A DNA stretch of 64,000 nucleotides. Source: Sva-07 sp963698435. Its GTDB lineage: Bacteria; Actinomycetota; Acidimicrobiia; Acidimicrobiales; Ilumatobacteraceae. Location of the stretch: NCBI GenBank assembly GCA_963698435.1, contig CAVOQV010000012.1, positions 124,001 through 188,000 of the forward strand. The letters run 5' to 3'. Both the position numbers and the translations under genes were made by a program. A model generated the notes under the pieces. The model did not search any database, was not told where the DNA came from, and saw only the letters and a program-made list of their open reading frames with translations. Below, piece after piece: positions 46,751-56,413 of the stretch. Position 1 is the first letter of the stretch, and every line of letters starts with the position of its first letter.

Positions 46751-47901
46751 CTGGACGGGTTGAGGACATCGCCGAGAACGAGAGCGGCATCGATGGTGGG
46801 TCGGACTTGGTGGCGGTAGTGGTTGGCGAGCATGCGGGTGTCTCTGTGTCCGAGCTGGTCCGCGATGCGTTCGAGGGGGATGCCGGCGTCGGACATGAGT
46901 GAGGCGGCGCTGTGGCGGAGCATGTTCGGGGTCCATCCCTCGCCGAGGTTGGCGGTGGCGATGATGTTGTTGAATTCGATGCGGACTTTGGGTGGGTCGG
47001 TTGGGGAGCCGACTGCGTTGGTGAACACGAGGTCGTCGGGGTTGTTCCACAGGTTCGCGGCGAGCTCCTTCTCCGCCTGTTGGTCGTGACGTCGGCGTCG
47101 GAGGGCGTCGATGACGGTGGCGGGTGCGTTGAGGGAGCGGACGGATCCGGTGGTTTTGGTGGTGCCGATGGTGATGGTGCCGCGGTTGCGTTTGCGTCCT
47201 TTGCGGACGTGGACGATGTGGTGGTCGGTGTCGATGTCGTCCCAGGAGAGAGCGGCTGCTTCGCCGGGTCGTAGCCCGAGGTGAAGCATCGTCATCCACA
47301 TCGCCTCCAGCCAGGTCCCGCGGGCCGCATGCAGGAACGCCCGGGCTTGGTCGGCGGTCATCGACCGGCCAGGTTGTGGGCCTCGGGCATCGGCTGGGAG
47401 TTCGACGATTTGGGCGACGTTGGTGGCGACGAGTCCGCGGCGTTGGGCCCAGGTGAGTGCTTGGGAGAGTGTGGATCGGAGTTTGATGAGCGAGTTGCGG
47501 GAGAGTCCGGCGTCGGCTCGTCGTTGGAAGGCGGCTTCGACGTCGTCGGGCAGCAGGTTGCGGGCGCGTTTGCCGCCGATGTCTTCGATGAGGATCTCGC
47601 GGGCCCAGCGGTGTACTTCGAGGGTGGGTTGTTGCAGGTTGCGGTTCGGGAGCGCTTTGGCGGTCCATTGGTCGAGGACTTGTTGGACGGTGAGGTTGCC
47701 GTCGGTGATGCGGGTGCCGTGTTCGATCTGGGACTGCATTTGACGCAGACGTTGCTTGGCCTTCGCCTCGGAGTCCGCAATCGCCCGCCGCTTCTTGCCG
47801 TCGACGATGACTTGCGCGATCCAGCGGCCGGTTCCGTCGTTGCTCCGGGCGCCTTCTTGGTAGACGCTGCCTTCGTGGTTGCCACGTCCCTTGCCTGGCA
47901 T
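46747..47901 (-). CDS. Tyrosine recombinase (phage/ICE-type integrase)
   Basis: 384 residues. The N-terminal arm-binding part GSVYQEGARSNDGTGRWIAQ and VIVDGKKRRAIADSEAKAKQ is followed by a SAM-like core-binding domain (LTVQQVLDQWTAKALPNRNL). The catalytic domain has TMLHLGLRPGEAAALSWDDI (Arg I), MLRHSAASLMSDAGIPLERI (H-x-x-R), LGHRDTRMLANHYRH (His and the nucleophile Tyr). All key residues are present, so the enzyme may be active. ATG 47901 is chosen; an open frame continues upstream into the tRNA fragment. Its place 135 bases from attR identifies it as the island integrase. Confidence 0.93.
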   Translation of the reverse strand: MPGKGRGNHEGSVYQEGARSNDGTGRWIAQVIVDGKKRRAIADSEAKAKQRLRQMQSQIEHGTRITDGNLTVQQVLDQWTAKALPNRNLQQPTLEVHRWAREILIEDIGGKRARNLLPDDVEAAFQRRADAGLSRNSLIKLRSTLSQALTWAQRRGLVATNVAQIVELPADARGPQPGRSMTADQARAFLHAARGTWLEAMWMTMLHLGLRPGEAAALSWDDIDTDHHIVHVRKGRKRNRGTITIGTTKTTGSVRSLNAPATVIDALRRRRHDQQAEKELAANLWNNPDDLVFTNAVGSPTDPPKVRIEFNNIIATANLGEGWTPNMLRHSAASLMSDAGIPLERIADQLGHRDTRMLANHYRHQVRPTIDAALVLGDVLNPSS

Positions 47902-47927
47902 GGCGTCGAGGATGGTGGGAGAGTGGG

Positions 47928-47950
47928 TTACGTCTACGTATCTCCACGTA
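47928..47950. promoter_or_regulatory. Triple ACGT motif before the integrase gene
   Basis: TTACGT (47928), CTACGT (47934) and CCACGT (47944) follow each other upstream of the integrase start. The heptamer CTACGTA at 47934-47940 recurs at 46725-46731, at the other end of the integrase gene. They may be integrase arm-type or regulator sites. Confidence 0.35.
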
Positions 47951-48035
47951 CAACAGCGGACGCCTGGACCAGTATCTTCGCCCCCATAAGCGATGACGGA
48001 CAACGACGGACACCGGTTCGGACGGCCGATGCGGT

Positions 48036-48096
48036 ATGGCATGGAAGAGGTCAGGAGTTCGATCCTCCTTAGCTCCACGGAAGACCCCAGGTCAGA
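48036..48096. repeat. Right attachment repeat (attR): displaced tRNA-Ala 3' half
   Basis: Copy of 27096-27156 beginning in the anticodon loop; the acceptor 5' strand, D-arm and 5' anticodon stem are missing, so it is not a second tRNA gene. It is followed by CAGGTC-aga-GACCTG (48088-48102), a small hairpin that may be the original tRNA terminator. Confidence 0.88.
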
Positions 48097-48469
48097 GACC
48101 TGAGCGACTGGTCATCGCATCGGTAGAGCAAGACGGGGTGGGCTACATGCAGTGCGTTAGGAGCGCCAAGGCGTGGGCGGAGGTGCGACCTGACGTTGGT
48201 TGTGTTTGCAGGTTCGGATGGAGGCAGGCAACCAGAGCCTTCGCTACGAGGTCGTGCTGCCGACAACTGTTCGCTCGGTTGAGCTCGGCGTCCCAGATCG
48301 ACGCGAGGCCATGTCGTCAGCTCGCCGGCTTCGTCGAGGCGACAGCGCCGAGTCGACCATTCCGCTGCGTTGCGACCGAGGTTTGGTCGATCACTGCCTC
48401 GTGGGCGCGAGGAGTTCGTCGGCGTCGGGGCAGGAAAATCGTGCTGCAGTGGGCGCCTTACTGGCGTCG
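48097..48469. other. Gene-free stretch next to attR
   Basis: About 370 bases between attR and the SDR gene. Open frames exist, but their Arg/Ser/Trp-rich products look like chance high-GC translations. I see no RNA gene, promoter or further repeat here. Confidence 0.5.
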
Positions 48470-49292
48470 TCAGCGTGCGGTCCAGCCGCCGTCAACAATC
48501 AAGCTGTGACCGGTCATGAATGATCCGGCGTCGCTCGCCAGAAGGAGCAGCGGTCCGTCTAGCTCGCTGCTAAGTTCGCCCATGCGCGGAATCGGGGTGT
48601 GTTTGTGGTGATGAAGCGTTGGCTGCCTGGGTCGGTGTCCATCCCGTCGGTCATTTCGGGGACGGGAACCAACCGGGGCACAGAGCGTTCACGCGGATGC
48701 CCTTACGGGCCCACTGCAGCGCCAATTCACGAGTCAGGTTGATCATGGCGGCCTTGCTGGCGCAGTAGTGAGACTGCTTGATGGGCGTCGATCCGACGAA
48801 GCCGAGGATCGAGGCGATGTTCACGATTGCTCCGCGTCCGGTGGTAATCATGCTGGGGGCGCAGAGCTTGGCCATGTGCCACGGAGCGGTGACGTTGACC
48901 TCCATTGCCATCCGAAACTGTTCGGTGGTCTCGTCTTCAACAGCTACAGCGGTGCCGATCCCTGCGTTGTTCACCAGGATGTCGACGCGCCCGTGCGAGT
49001 CGATGGTCTCGCGGACGATGCGCTCTCGGTCGGACTCCGACGATATATCGGCGGCGATCACGAGGGATCCCGGAAGTTCGTCGGCGAGTTCGCGGAGGCG
49101 GTCCTCGCGTCTCGCCGTGAGCACAACGGAGGCGCCGGCCCGCGCCAGAACAGAAGCGAAATGTGCGCCGAGGCCGGAAGACGCACCGGTCACGATCGCG
49201 ACACGCTGGCGGAGCCCGAAGGCTCCGCGAGCGATGTCATCGTGATCGGGCAAACCGTCGAGCGGCGTGGCGTTAGACGATGTTGCCGACAA
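48470..49292 (-). CDS. SDR-family oxidoreductase (two frameshifts)
   Basis: NAD(P)-dependent dehydrogenase. Motifs: VAIVTGASSGLGAHFASVLA (cofactor glycine loop), DILVNNAGIGTA, IVNIASILGFVGS, SHYCASKAAMINLTRELALQ (catalytic Y-x-x-x-K) and IRVNALCPGWF. The reading then shifts near 48655 (VPEMTDGMDTDPGSQRF) and near 48590 to finish as ASDAGSFMTGHSLIVDGGWT. Last gene of a minus-strand operon: ABC ATPase, enoyl-CoA hydratase, binding protein, SDR. Confidence 0.85.
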
Positions 49293-49302
49293 GGTGTGCA
49301 GA

Positions 49303-50398
49303 CTATGGCTGGTACAGCTGGAAAGATCCTGAGCCTGCCACGAAGCCCGACTCCGGAACGTTTTGCTGAGTCACAAGCGGGCTGTCCATCCAGTAGGTCG
49401 TCGCGCCGGGTGTGTCGCCGGAGAGCACGATGGCGAACAGGTCACACGCGATGGTCGCAGTGCCTTCCAGGTCGTTGGCTGCAGTGGCAGCAAAGCTGCC
49501 GCCGGCTCGGATCATGTCCAGTGCAGTCGAGTCACCGTTGAACGAGACCACGAACTGGTCGCCGCCGGCAGCGTTGACCGCAGTCGCAGCGCCCTCGCCG
49601 ATCGTGTCGAACGAGGCGTACACGGCGTCGATGTCGGGATCGGCCTGGAGAGCCTGCTCGACCTTCGCCTGAGCATCAGAGAGTGCGTTCGCGACATCGA
49701 CTTCGATCTCCTCGACCTCGATGTCGGGGAACTCCGTGTCAGGGCCGACCATCGCCGTGAAGGCGTCGGCCCGCTGACGCAGACTCGGTGTCACACGAGC
49801 GTTGACCACGAGCACCTTGCCGGTTGCCGCGCCATCGTTCTCGGCCGCTAGACGATCGATGACGTACTGGCCGACGCGTGCCGCACTCTGGAAGTCGAGG
49901 CCGGTGATGGCGTACGTGCCGGCGCGGCTGGCCGCCCCAGGCGGTCACCACCGGTCGTCCGGCGTCACCTGCGGCAGCGAGTGCGGTGTCGAGACCGCCG
50001 CCACTCGCATCGTTCGCGACGTTGTAGATGGCGTCGACGCCTGCAGCGTTGGCCTGCTCGAACGCAATGACGGCCTCTGCGCCGCCCTTCGCATCGAACA
50101 CTTGCACGGTGCCGCCGTTCGAGGAGACGCATTCCTCTACTCCGCCTTGGATGCGATCGACCGGCTCGAGGCCTGGTGCGAGCGACACAATGCCGAGGGT
50201 GATGCCGTCGAACACGCTGTAGTCCGCCGTGCCGGCGTCGTCGGTCGAACCGGCGTCGTCGGTCGAACCGGCGTCGTCGGTCGAACCTGAAGCGCTGGCC
50301 TCGGGGGCGTCCGTGGCCGGTGAACTGCTGTCGTCGTCACTCCCGCAAGCAGCGAGCACGAGCGCTCCGCAGACGCTCAATGCGCCAATTCTTCTCAT
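49303..50398 (-). CDS. Substrate-binding lipoprotein of RbsB type (one frameshift)
   Basis: Signal RRIGALSVCGALVLAACGSD with lipobox LAAC. A Ser/Thr/Asp linker with three STDDAG-type repeats, then the binding domain: LGIVSLAPGLEPVDRIQGGV, GAEAVIAFEQANAAGVDAIY and, after a shift near 49935, AITGLDFQSAARVGQYVIDR, VDVANALSDAQAKVEQALQA, DIDAVYASFDTIGEGAATAV. Peripla_BP_4 proteins bind sugars or small cyclic molecules outside the membrane. It belongs with the ATPase at 51278 and the permease at 53014. Confidence 0.82.
50229..50286. repeat. 18-bp tandem repeat, three copies, in the binding-protein linker
   Basis: Unit GTCGTCGGTCGAACCGGC repeated three times (the last diverging), encoding the STDDAG repeats of the exported linker. 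Whole-codon unit length keeps the frame, so copy number can change without breaking the protein. Confidence 0.75.
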
Positions 50399-50488
50399 CT
50401 GAGTTTTCCATGGTCCCCCATTCTCAGCGGCACCCAGGATGGGTAGCCGTGTGTGATCGGCACGTCGTGCCGAACGCGCCGTAGCGAG

Positions 50489-51281
50489 CTACGGCAGCGA
50501 AGTTTCATCGAGGGCCGGGTTATGGCCCTCGCTCTGGGCCTCGAGCCACTGGTCGATGCGTTGCTTGGAGTCTTCGGTGCCCACGACCGAGAGGAACGCT
50601 CCGCCCCTCGGCCCGAAACCCGTTGTCACTGCGAACCCGGCCTGCGGCGATGGCGCCCTTTGCAGCGCGGAGCACGGGTCGGTCCGATGTCGGCAAGGTG
50701 CTCGGCGAGAGCGGTCGCCCGTGCAACCGGTTCGTCGTCGAGAAGTTGCACGAGTCCCATTCGGTGCGCCTCCCGGCCCGACACGGGCTCGCCGGTCAAG
50801 ACGAGCAGTGAGGTATTGCCGAACCCGATCAGCTCTGGGAGACGTTGTGTCCCTCCGGCCCCAGGCAGAATGCCCATTCGAGTCTCCAGGACTCCCAAGC
50901 GTGCGTCCGGGCTGGCCACGCGGCAGGTCGGCGGCCAGTGAGAGTTCAAGGCCGCCGCACGTCGCCTGGCGCTCGACGGCCACGATCGTTGCGCTCGGGT
51001 AGTTCTCGAGGCCGGCGATGGCTCCGACCCATGGCGCCCAGTCGGCGATCGGTCGACCGTCGGACATCTGGCGGACTTCCTCGAGTTCGGCGTGAAGCAC
51101 GTCGACGACCACGACGAGCACGGGTGGCTCGGGACGGGCGGAGCGTTCGGCTACGAGCGCCTCGAATTGGGCTGCGCCGGGAATTCCGGAGTGTTCGACG
51201 TTCGCCTCCGTGGTAGCGGATCACCGTCACCGAATCGTCTCGGTCGACCGTCCAGCGTGGTGCGTCTGTCTGCTCGGTCAT
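50489..51281 (-). CDS. Enoyl-CoA hydratase/isomerase family protein (about three frameshifts)
   Basis: ATG 51281 overlaps the ABC ATPase stop (ATGA). Pieces: WTVDRDDSVTVIRYHGGERR, AAQFEALVAERSARPEPPVL, VVVDVLHAEL, ATIVAVERQATCGGLELSLA (oxyanion region), GILPGAGGTQRLPELIGFGN, ALVLTGEPV-like LLVLTGEPVSGREAHRMGLV and the C-terminal GFGPRGGAFLSVVGTEDSKQ. The NA-D/GGL-E context supports a crotonase fold. Shifts near 51185, 50935 and 50660. Confidence 0.7.
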
Positions 51282-52808
51282 GTAGATGCTCCAGTGGGGG
51301 TAGGTGCTGCGGCCGTCTCGTAGCAGAGGTGGAGAATGTCGGCCTCGCTGACTGGTCGATCGAGGTTGCCGACGATGTGTCCTTCGCGGAGGACGACGAC
51401 GCGGTGGGCGATCGCTGCCACCTCCTCGAGGTCGGACGAGGCGATGATCACAGCGGTTCCCTCCGACGCCAGTTCGCTTACCAGGCGCAGGATTTCGGTC
51501 TTTGCGCCGACGTCTACGCCTTTGGTGGGCTCGTCGAGGAGAAGCACCCGTGTAGCTCTGCCCACGAGCCAACGTGACAGCAAAGCCTTCTGTTGGTTGC
51601 CGCCCGAGAGTGTGGAGATCACCTGTGCCGGCCCGGTTGTTGCGATCTGCAAGCGAGAGATCTCTTTCAGTGTGCGATCTGTCTCGCGGCGGCGGTGCGG
51701 TGCTGGAAGTGCCGAGTGGCGGCGGAAGTCTCGAAGATGTGTGAGCACAACGTTCTCGCGCACGCTGCGCCGCGGAATGAGACCCAAACCTCGGCGGTCT
51801 TCTGGGATCAGAGCGAGACCTGCGCGTATCGCATCGGCGGGCGACTTGAAGCGCACTGGCCTGCCATTCACCGGCAGCTCGCCTGCGGTCGGCCGGTAAT
51901 GTCCGAACAGAGTGAGCAGAAGCGACGAGCGTCCGGATCCGACCAGCCCTCCGATCCCGAGGATCTCGCCGGCGCGAAGCTCAAAGTTGATGTCACGCAG
52001 GGGGCCGCCAGTGAGCCCCCACGCCTCGAGCACGACGTTGTCGTGTGGAGATGCCGGCTCGTCGAGCGGATCTATCTCCCCGGCTTCGCGGCCGATGATC
52101 GCCGACACGAGTGACGAGCGGTCGAGGGATGAGATCTCGTGCCTGGCGACCGTACGCCCGTCCTTCATTACGGTCACGTTGTCGGCGATCCTGAGGATCT
52201 CACCGAGACGATGCGAGACGAACAGCACCGCAATGCCACGTGAACGCAACCGCTCGACGGCGTCGAAAACTCGCTCGACCTCCGCATCCGAAAGTGCAAC
52301 GGTCGGCTCGTCCATGACGACGAGTCGGGCATCACCTGAACAAGCCCGGGCGATTCCGACCATCCACCGTTCGGCCACGCTCAACGAGGACAAGGTGGCG
52401 CTGGGATCAACATTGACGAAGTCCCGCAGCACCTCCGTGGCCTGCGTGCATCGCGGCGCGCATCGATACGAATGGGCCGCGGCGGGGGAGCGGCTTTCCG
52501 AGGAAAACGTTCTCGGCAACGGTGAGGCGTGGGACGAGGGCGACGTCCTGATGGATGAAGTGGAGACCGAGTGCGTCGGCTTCGGCCTCGCTGGCCACCG
52601 CGACTTCACGTCCGTCGACCTTGATCGTGCCGGAATCCCTCGGCTGGGCTCCGGCAAGAATCTTGATCAGGGTCGACTTTCCGGCGCCGTTCTCGCCGAC
52701 GAGCCCGTGGACCTCGCCGGCGTGGACCACTAAGGAGGCGTTGTCGAGTGCACGGACGCCAGGGAACTGTTTGCAGAGGTCGGCGACCTCGATCACGTTC
52801 TCATGCAC
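51278..52808 (-). CDS. RbsA/MglA-type sugar ABC transporter ATPase (one frameshift)
   Basis: Two fused nucleotide-binding domains, about 510 residues. Domain 1: VGENGAGKSTLIKILAGAQP (Walker A), LHFIHQDVALVPRLTVAENV, then a shift near 52445, SSLSVAERWMVGIARACSGD (signature) and LVVMDEPTVALSDAEVERVF (Walker B). Domain 2: GGLVGSGRSSLLLTLFGHYR, LALIPEDRRGLGLIPRRSVR, STLSGGNQQKALLSRWLVGR and LLLDEPTKGVDVGAKTEILR. GTG 52808 follows GGGGGG; GTG 52853 is an alternative near the expected transcription start. Confidence 0.88.
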
Positions 52809-52860
52809 TACGCCCCCCACGTTTCCCCTGGCCCCGGCGGAGTCATTATCCACCCAGATG

Positions 52861-52893
52861 TCAGTTATAACTGAACGAATGGTCGGTTGGCAA
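52861..52893 (-). promoter_or_regulatory. Promoter with 14-bp operator palindrome on the -10 box
   Basis: Minus strand: TTGCCA (52893-52888), 18-base spacer and TATAAC (52869-52864). The -10 box lies in the middle of the perfect palindrome TCAGTTATAACTGA (52861-52874). A dimeric repressor bound here would block the ATPase operon, and the site is also 140 bases before the divergent permease start. Confidence 0.6.
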
Positions 52894-53013
52894 GTAATGC
52901 TGATGGAACACAGGATGTAGACAACTGTTGACCTTGGTGCTGGCTCTCTGTCACACTGACGCCATCGGGGGCCGAGGTAGTCCCATCCATGTTTGGTTTG
53001 GGGGGAGAGTTAG

Positions 53014-54218
53014 GTGAGTGACACGCTCGAGGGCGAACTGGAAACCGAGGCGTTGTCGTCTGGACCCCCTCGGCGAGAGGCTGATCTGCCCGATCGCGGC
53101 CGTCGGCTCCTGCTGTTCGCATCGACGTACGGCACACTCGTGTTCCTTGGCGCACTGCTGATTCTCTTCACTGTGCTGTCGGAAATCATCCTCGGTGACC
53201 AACGTTTTCTGACCGGCGCCAACCTTTCGTTGGTGCTGCGTCAGTCCGCCGTCCTTGCGATCTTGGCCGGCGGGCTGACGGTTGTTCTCCTGCTCGGCGA
53301 GTTCGACCTGTCGATCGCTGCCACCATGACTCTCGGCGGGGCGATGTTCGCTCAGTTCGCACAAGGCAGCTATGTGTTCACCTGGCCGACGATCCCGTTC
53401 ACCGACGTCGGCGGTGGAGCCATTCTGGGCAGCTCTTGGCAGGCCAATGCGATCTTCGCATTGTGTGCAGCGTTGCTCTTCGGTCTCGTCGTTGGGCTCC
53501 TCAACGGTGTGATCGTGGCGCAGTTCGGGGTTACCGCGTTCATCGCCACGCTCGGCATGGCGGGGATCATCGACGGCTATCTCGTGAAGCTCACCGACGG
53601 GCGCTCCGTTCCTTTGCCGAAGGGGGTGACTGATGCTGCGCAGGGCACCGTGCTGGGGTGGAAGGCACCGTCGTCGTGGAGTTGGGTCGTCGAACCCTTC
53701 GGAAAGACCTTCGAGTTCAACCTCGTTGGATTGAGTATCCCTTCAATCGCCCTGGCTGCTGCGGCGGTGCTCTTCGTGCTGTGGGTCTTTCTCAACCACA
53801 CCGAGGGTGGTCGACGGATGGACGCCGTCGGCGGGAACGCCGAGGGCGTCGCGAGTTGCGGGGATCAATGTGCGGCGTTACCGGATGGCCGCCTTCGTCA
53901 TCTGTGCCGTCGTGGCAGCGCTGGCCGGTGTCGTGTTGGCCGCTGGGCGAACCGGCTCGGCGGTGACACTGGTCGGCAACCAGTCCTCCTATCTCCTTCA
54001 GGCGTTCACGGCCTGTTTCCTCGGCGCCGTGTCGCTGCGCGAGGGCGAGTTTCCACATTCTCGGCACCGTCATCGGGGTGGCACTGATGACCGTGACGTT
54101 CTCGGGGCTGATCATCCTCGGTGTTCCCGGCTATGCGCAGACGATCGCCAACGGAGTCATCTTGATCGCAGCTCTGACCTTTGCCGGTGTGGCGCGTCGT
54201 GCTGCAGCGTCAACCTAA
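53014..54218 (+). CDS. RbsC-type sugar ABC transporter permease (two frameshifts)
   Basis: GTG 53014. About 400 residues, ten hydrophobic segments, e.g. TLVFLGALLILFTVLSEIIL, SAVLAILAGGLTVVLLLGEF, DLSIAATMTLGGAMFAQFAQ, FGLVVGLLNGVIVAQFGVTA, FIATLGMAGIIDGY. After a shift near 53852 comes VRRYRMAAFVICAVVAALAG, QSSYLLQAFTACFLGAVSL, and after one near 54052 ILGTVIGVALMTVTFSGLII, NGVILIAALTFAGVARR. GEFDLSI and FIATLG are family signatures. Diverges from its ATPase. Confidence 0.85.
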
Positions 54219-54296
54219 CGACCGGACGAACGTTCGAGTTCAGGTTCATACCCGTTCATCATCAACAACAGCTACAACCACCATCAGGGGGAGAAC

Positions 54297-55447
54297 ATGA
54301 AAGCACCATTCCGAAATCGACTCGGCGCCAGCGCACTTGCACTGGCGCTTGTGCTCGCCGCATGCGGCAGCGATGACGACGGCGGTTCGCCCGAGGTCGA
54401 GTCGACCGACGCCACGGAGGAAACGACTGGGGCCACCGAAGCGCCCGCAGCCACCGATGCTCCGGAGAGCACCGATGCTCCGGAGAGCACCGAGGGTGCC
54501 GACACGGCAGCGGGCGGGGTTCCGGAGGGAGCAACGATTGTCGAGATCAGCGGCGACCTCGCCAATCTCGATGGCGCTGAGGTCGGTATTGCCAACCTCG
54601 CGCCGGTGCCCGGAGCCGAGCGTTGGTCACGCCCGCTCGAGGAATGCCTCGTCGCCAATGGCGCCACTGTCGATTTCCAAGACGTCGGTGGTGACCCCAC
54701 GAAGCTCCCGGCGATTCTCGACGGTTGGGAGGCGGCCGGCAAGCAGGCTGTCTTCAACATCGGCATCGACATGACCGGCCAGGAGTCGACGATCGCACGG
54801 TTCGTCGATGCCGGCGTACCGTTCGTGACCTGGGGTGCCGGCAATCCGACTGGAGTCGTCGCCCTTGATGCGAACCAAGTGGAGGACGGCCGGATCATTG
54901 CTCGATACGTCGCCGAACAGATCGGCGGTGCAGGATCGGTAGTGCTGGTCAATGCCAACAACCCGGCGTTGCAGAGCCGTGAGGAAGGCATCCAGGAAGT
55001 CTTTGCCGAGTTCCCGGACATCGAGCTGAGCATCGTCGGTGATGCACTCGGCTTCACCGCCGAGGCCGCACAGACTGCGACCGAGGCAGCGCTCCAAGCC
55101 GACCCAGACGTCGTTGCGGTCATCGGCGGCTTTGGTTCATTGGGCGTGGGTGCCGCCACGGCGGTCGAAGCAGCCGACAGCGACGCAATCGTCGTACTCG
55201 ATGAACGGTGACCCCGAGGAGTACAGAAGGCCATCCGCTGGGTGGTCCGTTCAAGGCGACGGTGGCCGACGGACACGAGTATGGCGGCGAGGCGGCGTGT
55301 CAGATTGCTGCAGCGATGCTGGGAGGCGAACCTGCTCCGGGTGGTGGAGACCCGATCTTCGCCACGTCCGTCCTGGTCACGTCCGACAACCTGCCGGCCG
55401 AAGGCGAGATCGAACCAACGCCTCGGCAGTTCTACCAAATCGACTGA
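54297..55447 (+). CDS. Second substrate-binding lipoprotein of RbsB type (one or two frameshifts)
   Basis: Signal SALALALVLAACGSDDDGGS with lipobox LAAC, a Thr/Ala/Pro linker with a duplicated TDAPES unit, then the binding fold: VGIANLAPVPGAERWSRPLE, FDQDV-like VDFQDVGGDPTKLPAILDG, FNIGIDMTGQESTIARFVDA, RYVAEQIGGAGSVVLVNANN, EAALQADPDVVAVIGGFGSL. After a shift near 55207: MNGDPEEY, GGPFKATVADGHEYGGEAAC. It lies 78 bases after the permease, so this importer has two receptors. Confidence 0.82.
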
Positions 55448-55453
55448 CACGTC

Positions 55454-55494
55454 CGGTCGGAGGGTTCCCGCGGCTTGCGGGAATCCTCCGACCG
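55454..55494 (+). terminator. Strong hairpin terminator after the second binding protein
   Basis: CGGTCGGAGG-G-TTCCCGC (55454-55471), loop GGCTT, and GCGGGAA-T-CCTCCGACCG (55477-55494): 18 pairs with one G-U. It separates the transporter genes from the SDR-P450 operon. Confidence 0.8.
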
Positions 55495-55528
55495 TAGTGA
55501 AGCGAATAATCGACGAGCGAAGACGGAA

Positions 55529-56413
55529 GTGAGCGACGTGACACGGAGTGCCACAAGCAATGACGTGTCCAACGGCGAAGCACCGGTGCCCGTCGCCGTG
55601 GTCACCGGCGCTGGACGAGCCCGCGGAATCGGACGAGCGATCTGCTGCCGACTGAGTGCCATGGGTTATGCCGTCGTGGTGCACGAACGCAGTGCCGATC
55701 CGTCTGCCCGGCCGCGAACAGGAAGTTGTCGACGGCTGGTTCGGCGCGGCGTCGGTCGTTGAGGAGATTGCGGCGGCGGGCGGTCAAGCGGCGTCAGTAG
55801 CAGGCGACGTCTGCGATCCCGACACGGCGCAAGCGATCCTGGAAACCGCTACCGCATTGGGTCCACTGGCCGCCGTGGTCAACAACCACGGGTCTGCCGG
55901 TGAGGCGAACGCCCACGTTGCCCACGCGACCCCGGCTTCGCTGTGGGACGAGACGATTGCCGTGAATGTGACATCGCTGCACCGTCTCGGCGCCGTGCTC
56001 GTGCCCGCGTGCTGATCGACAGCCAGGCCCCGCGCCGGTGCCTCGTCTACCTCTCGTCCACGGCGGGCCATCGGGCTCTTCGCCGCTACGGCGCCTACTG
56101 CGCTTCGAAGGCCGCCGTAGAGCGGTTGACCGAGCAGCAGGCCATCGAACTCGCCCGCTTCGGAATCCGGGTGAACTGTGTTGCGCCGGGCCTCACCCCG
56201 ACCGACATGATCGACGGAACGCTCGGCCGGGCGGCCGCGGCATCCGGAAGTCCCGTCGAGCAAGTCATGGAGTCGGCAGTGCGCGCCATCCCCTTGAGAC
56301 GGACCGCCACGACCGATGACATCGCCGGGGCCGTCGCGTTCCTCGTGGGCGACGACGCCAGCTACATCACCGGTCAGATCCTTACCGTCGACGGAGGGAT
56401 GACCCTCGTATGA
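55529..56413 (+). CDS. SDR-family oxidoreductase (two frameshifts)
   Basis: GTG 55529 or 55538, near GGAAG. PVAVVTGAGRARGIGRAICC (cofactor loop), shift near 55700, VEEIAAAGGQAASVAGDVCD, AAVVNNHGSAGEANAHVAHA, shift near 56000, CLVYLSSTAGHRALRRYGAY, CASKAAVERLTEQQAIELAR (Y-x-x-x-K), IRVNCVAPGLTPTDMIDGTL and SYITGQILTVDGGMTLV. The stop overlaps the P450 start (ATGA). Confidence 0.83.

Larger units (their letters stand above)
27096..48096. mobile_element. 20.9-kb integrative element (genomic island) in tRNA-Ala
   Basis: Bounded by the 61-bp direct repeats, with the tyrosine integrase 135 bases inside the right repeat and reading toward the interior, and an HTH regulator beside it. The left 2 kb contain insertion-sequence remains. 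Cargo: IS110 transposase, RTX-type secreted protein, FtsX-type permease, ECF sigma/anti-sigma/ABC genes, ferredoxin, P450 and membrane proteins. No relaxase, type IV secretion, phage structural or replication gene is seen, so it would be a mobilisable or non-conjugative island. The three repeat mismatches and the insertion debris suggest it has been resident for some time. Confidence 0.8.

Noticed and set aside
27096..48096. Prophage or conjugative element
   Set aside because: No capsid, tail, terminase, relaxase, coupling protein or type IV secretion gene is seen; only integrase and regulator support mobility.
48036..48110. A second tRNA-Ala gene
   Set aside because: Only the anticodon-loop-to-3'-end part is present; the acceptor 5' strand and D-arm are missing. 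It is better explained as attR.
48036..48509. Open frame of about 157 codons starting in attR
   Set aside because: Begins within the tRNA fragment, has an Arg/Ser/Trp-rich composition and no family similarity; treated as chance.
50229..50286. CRISPR-like short repeat array
   Set aside because: The units are 18 bp, directly adjacent without spacers, and encode an in-frame protein linker.
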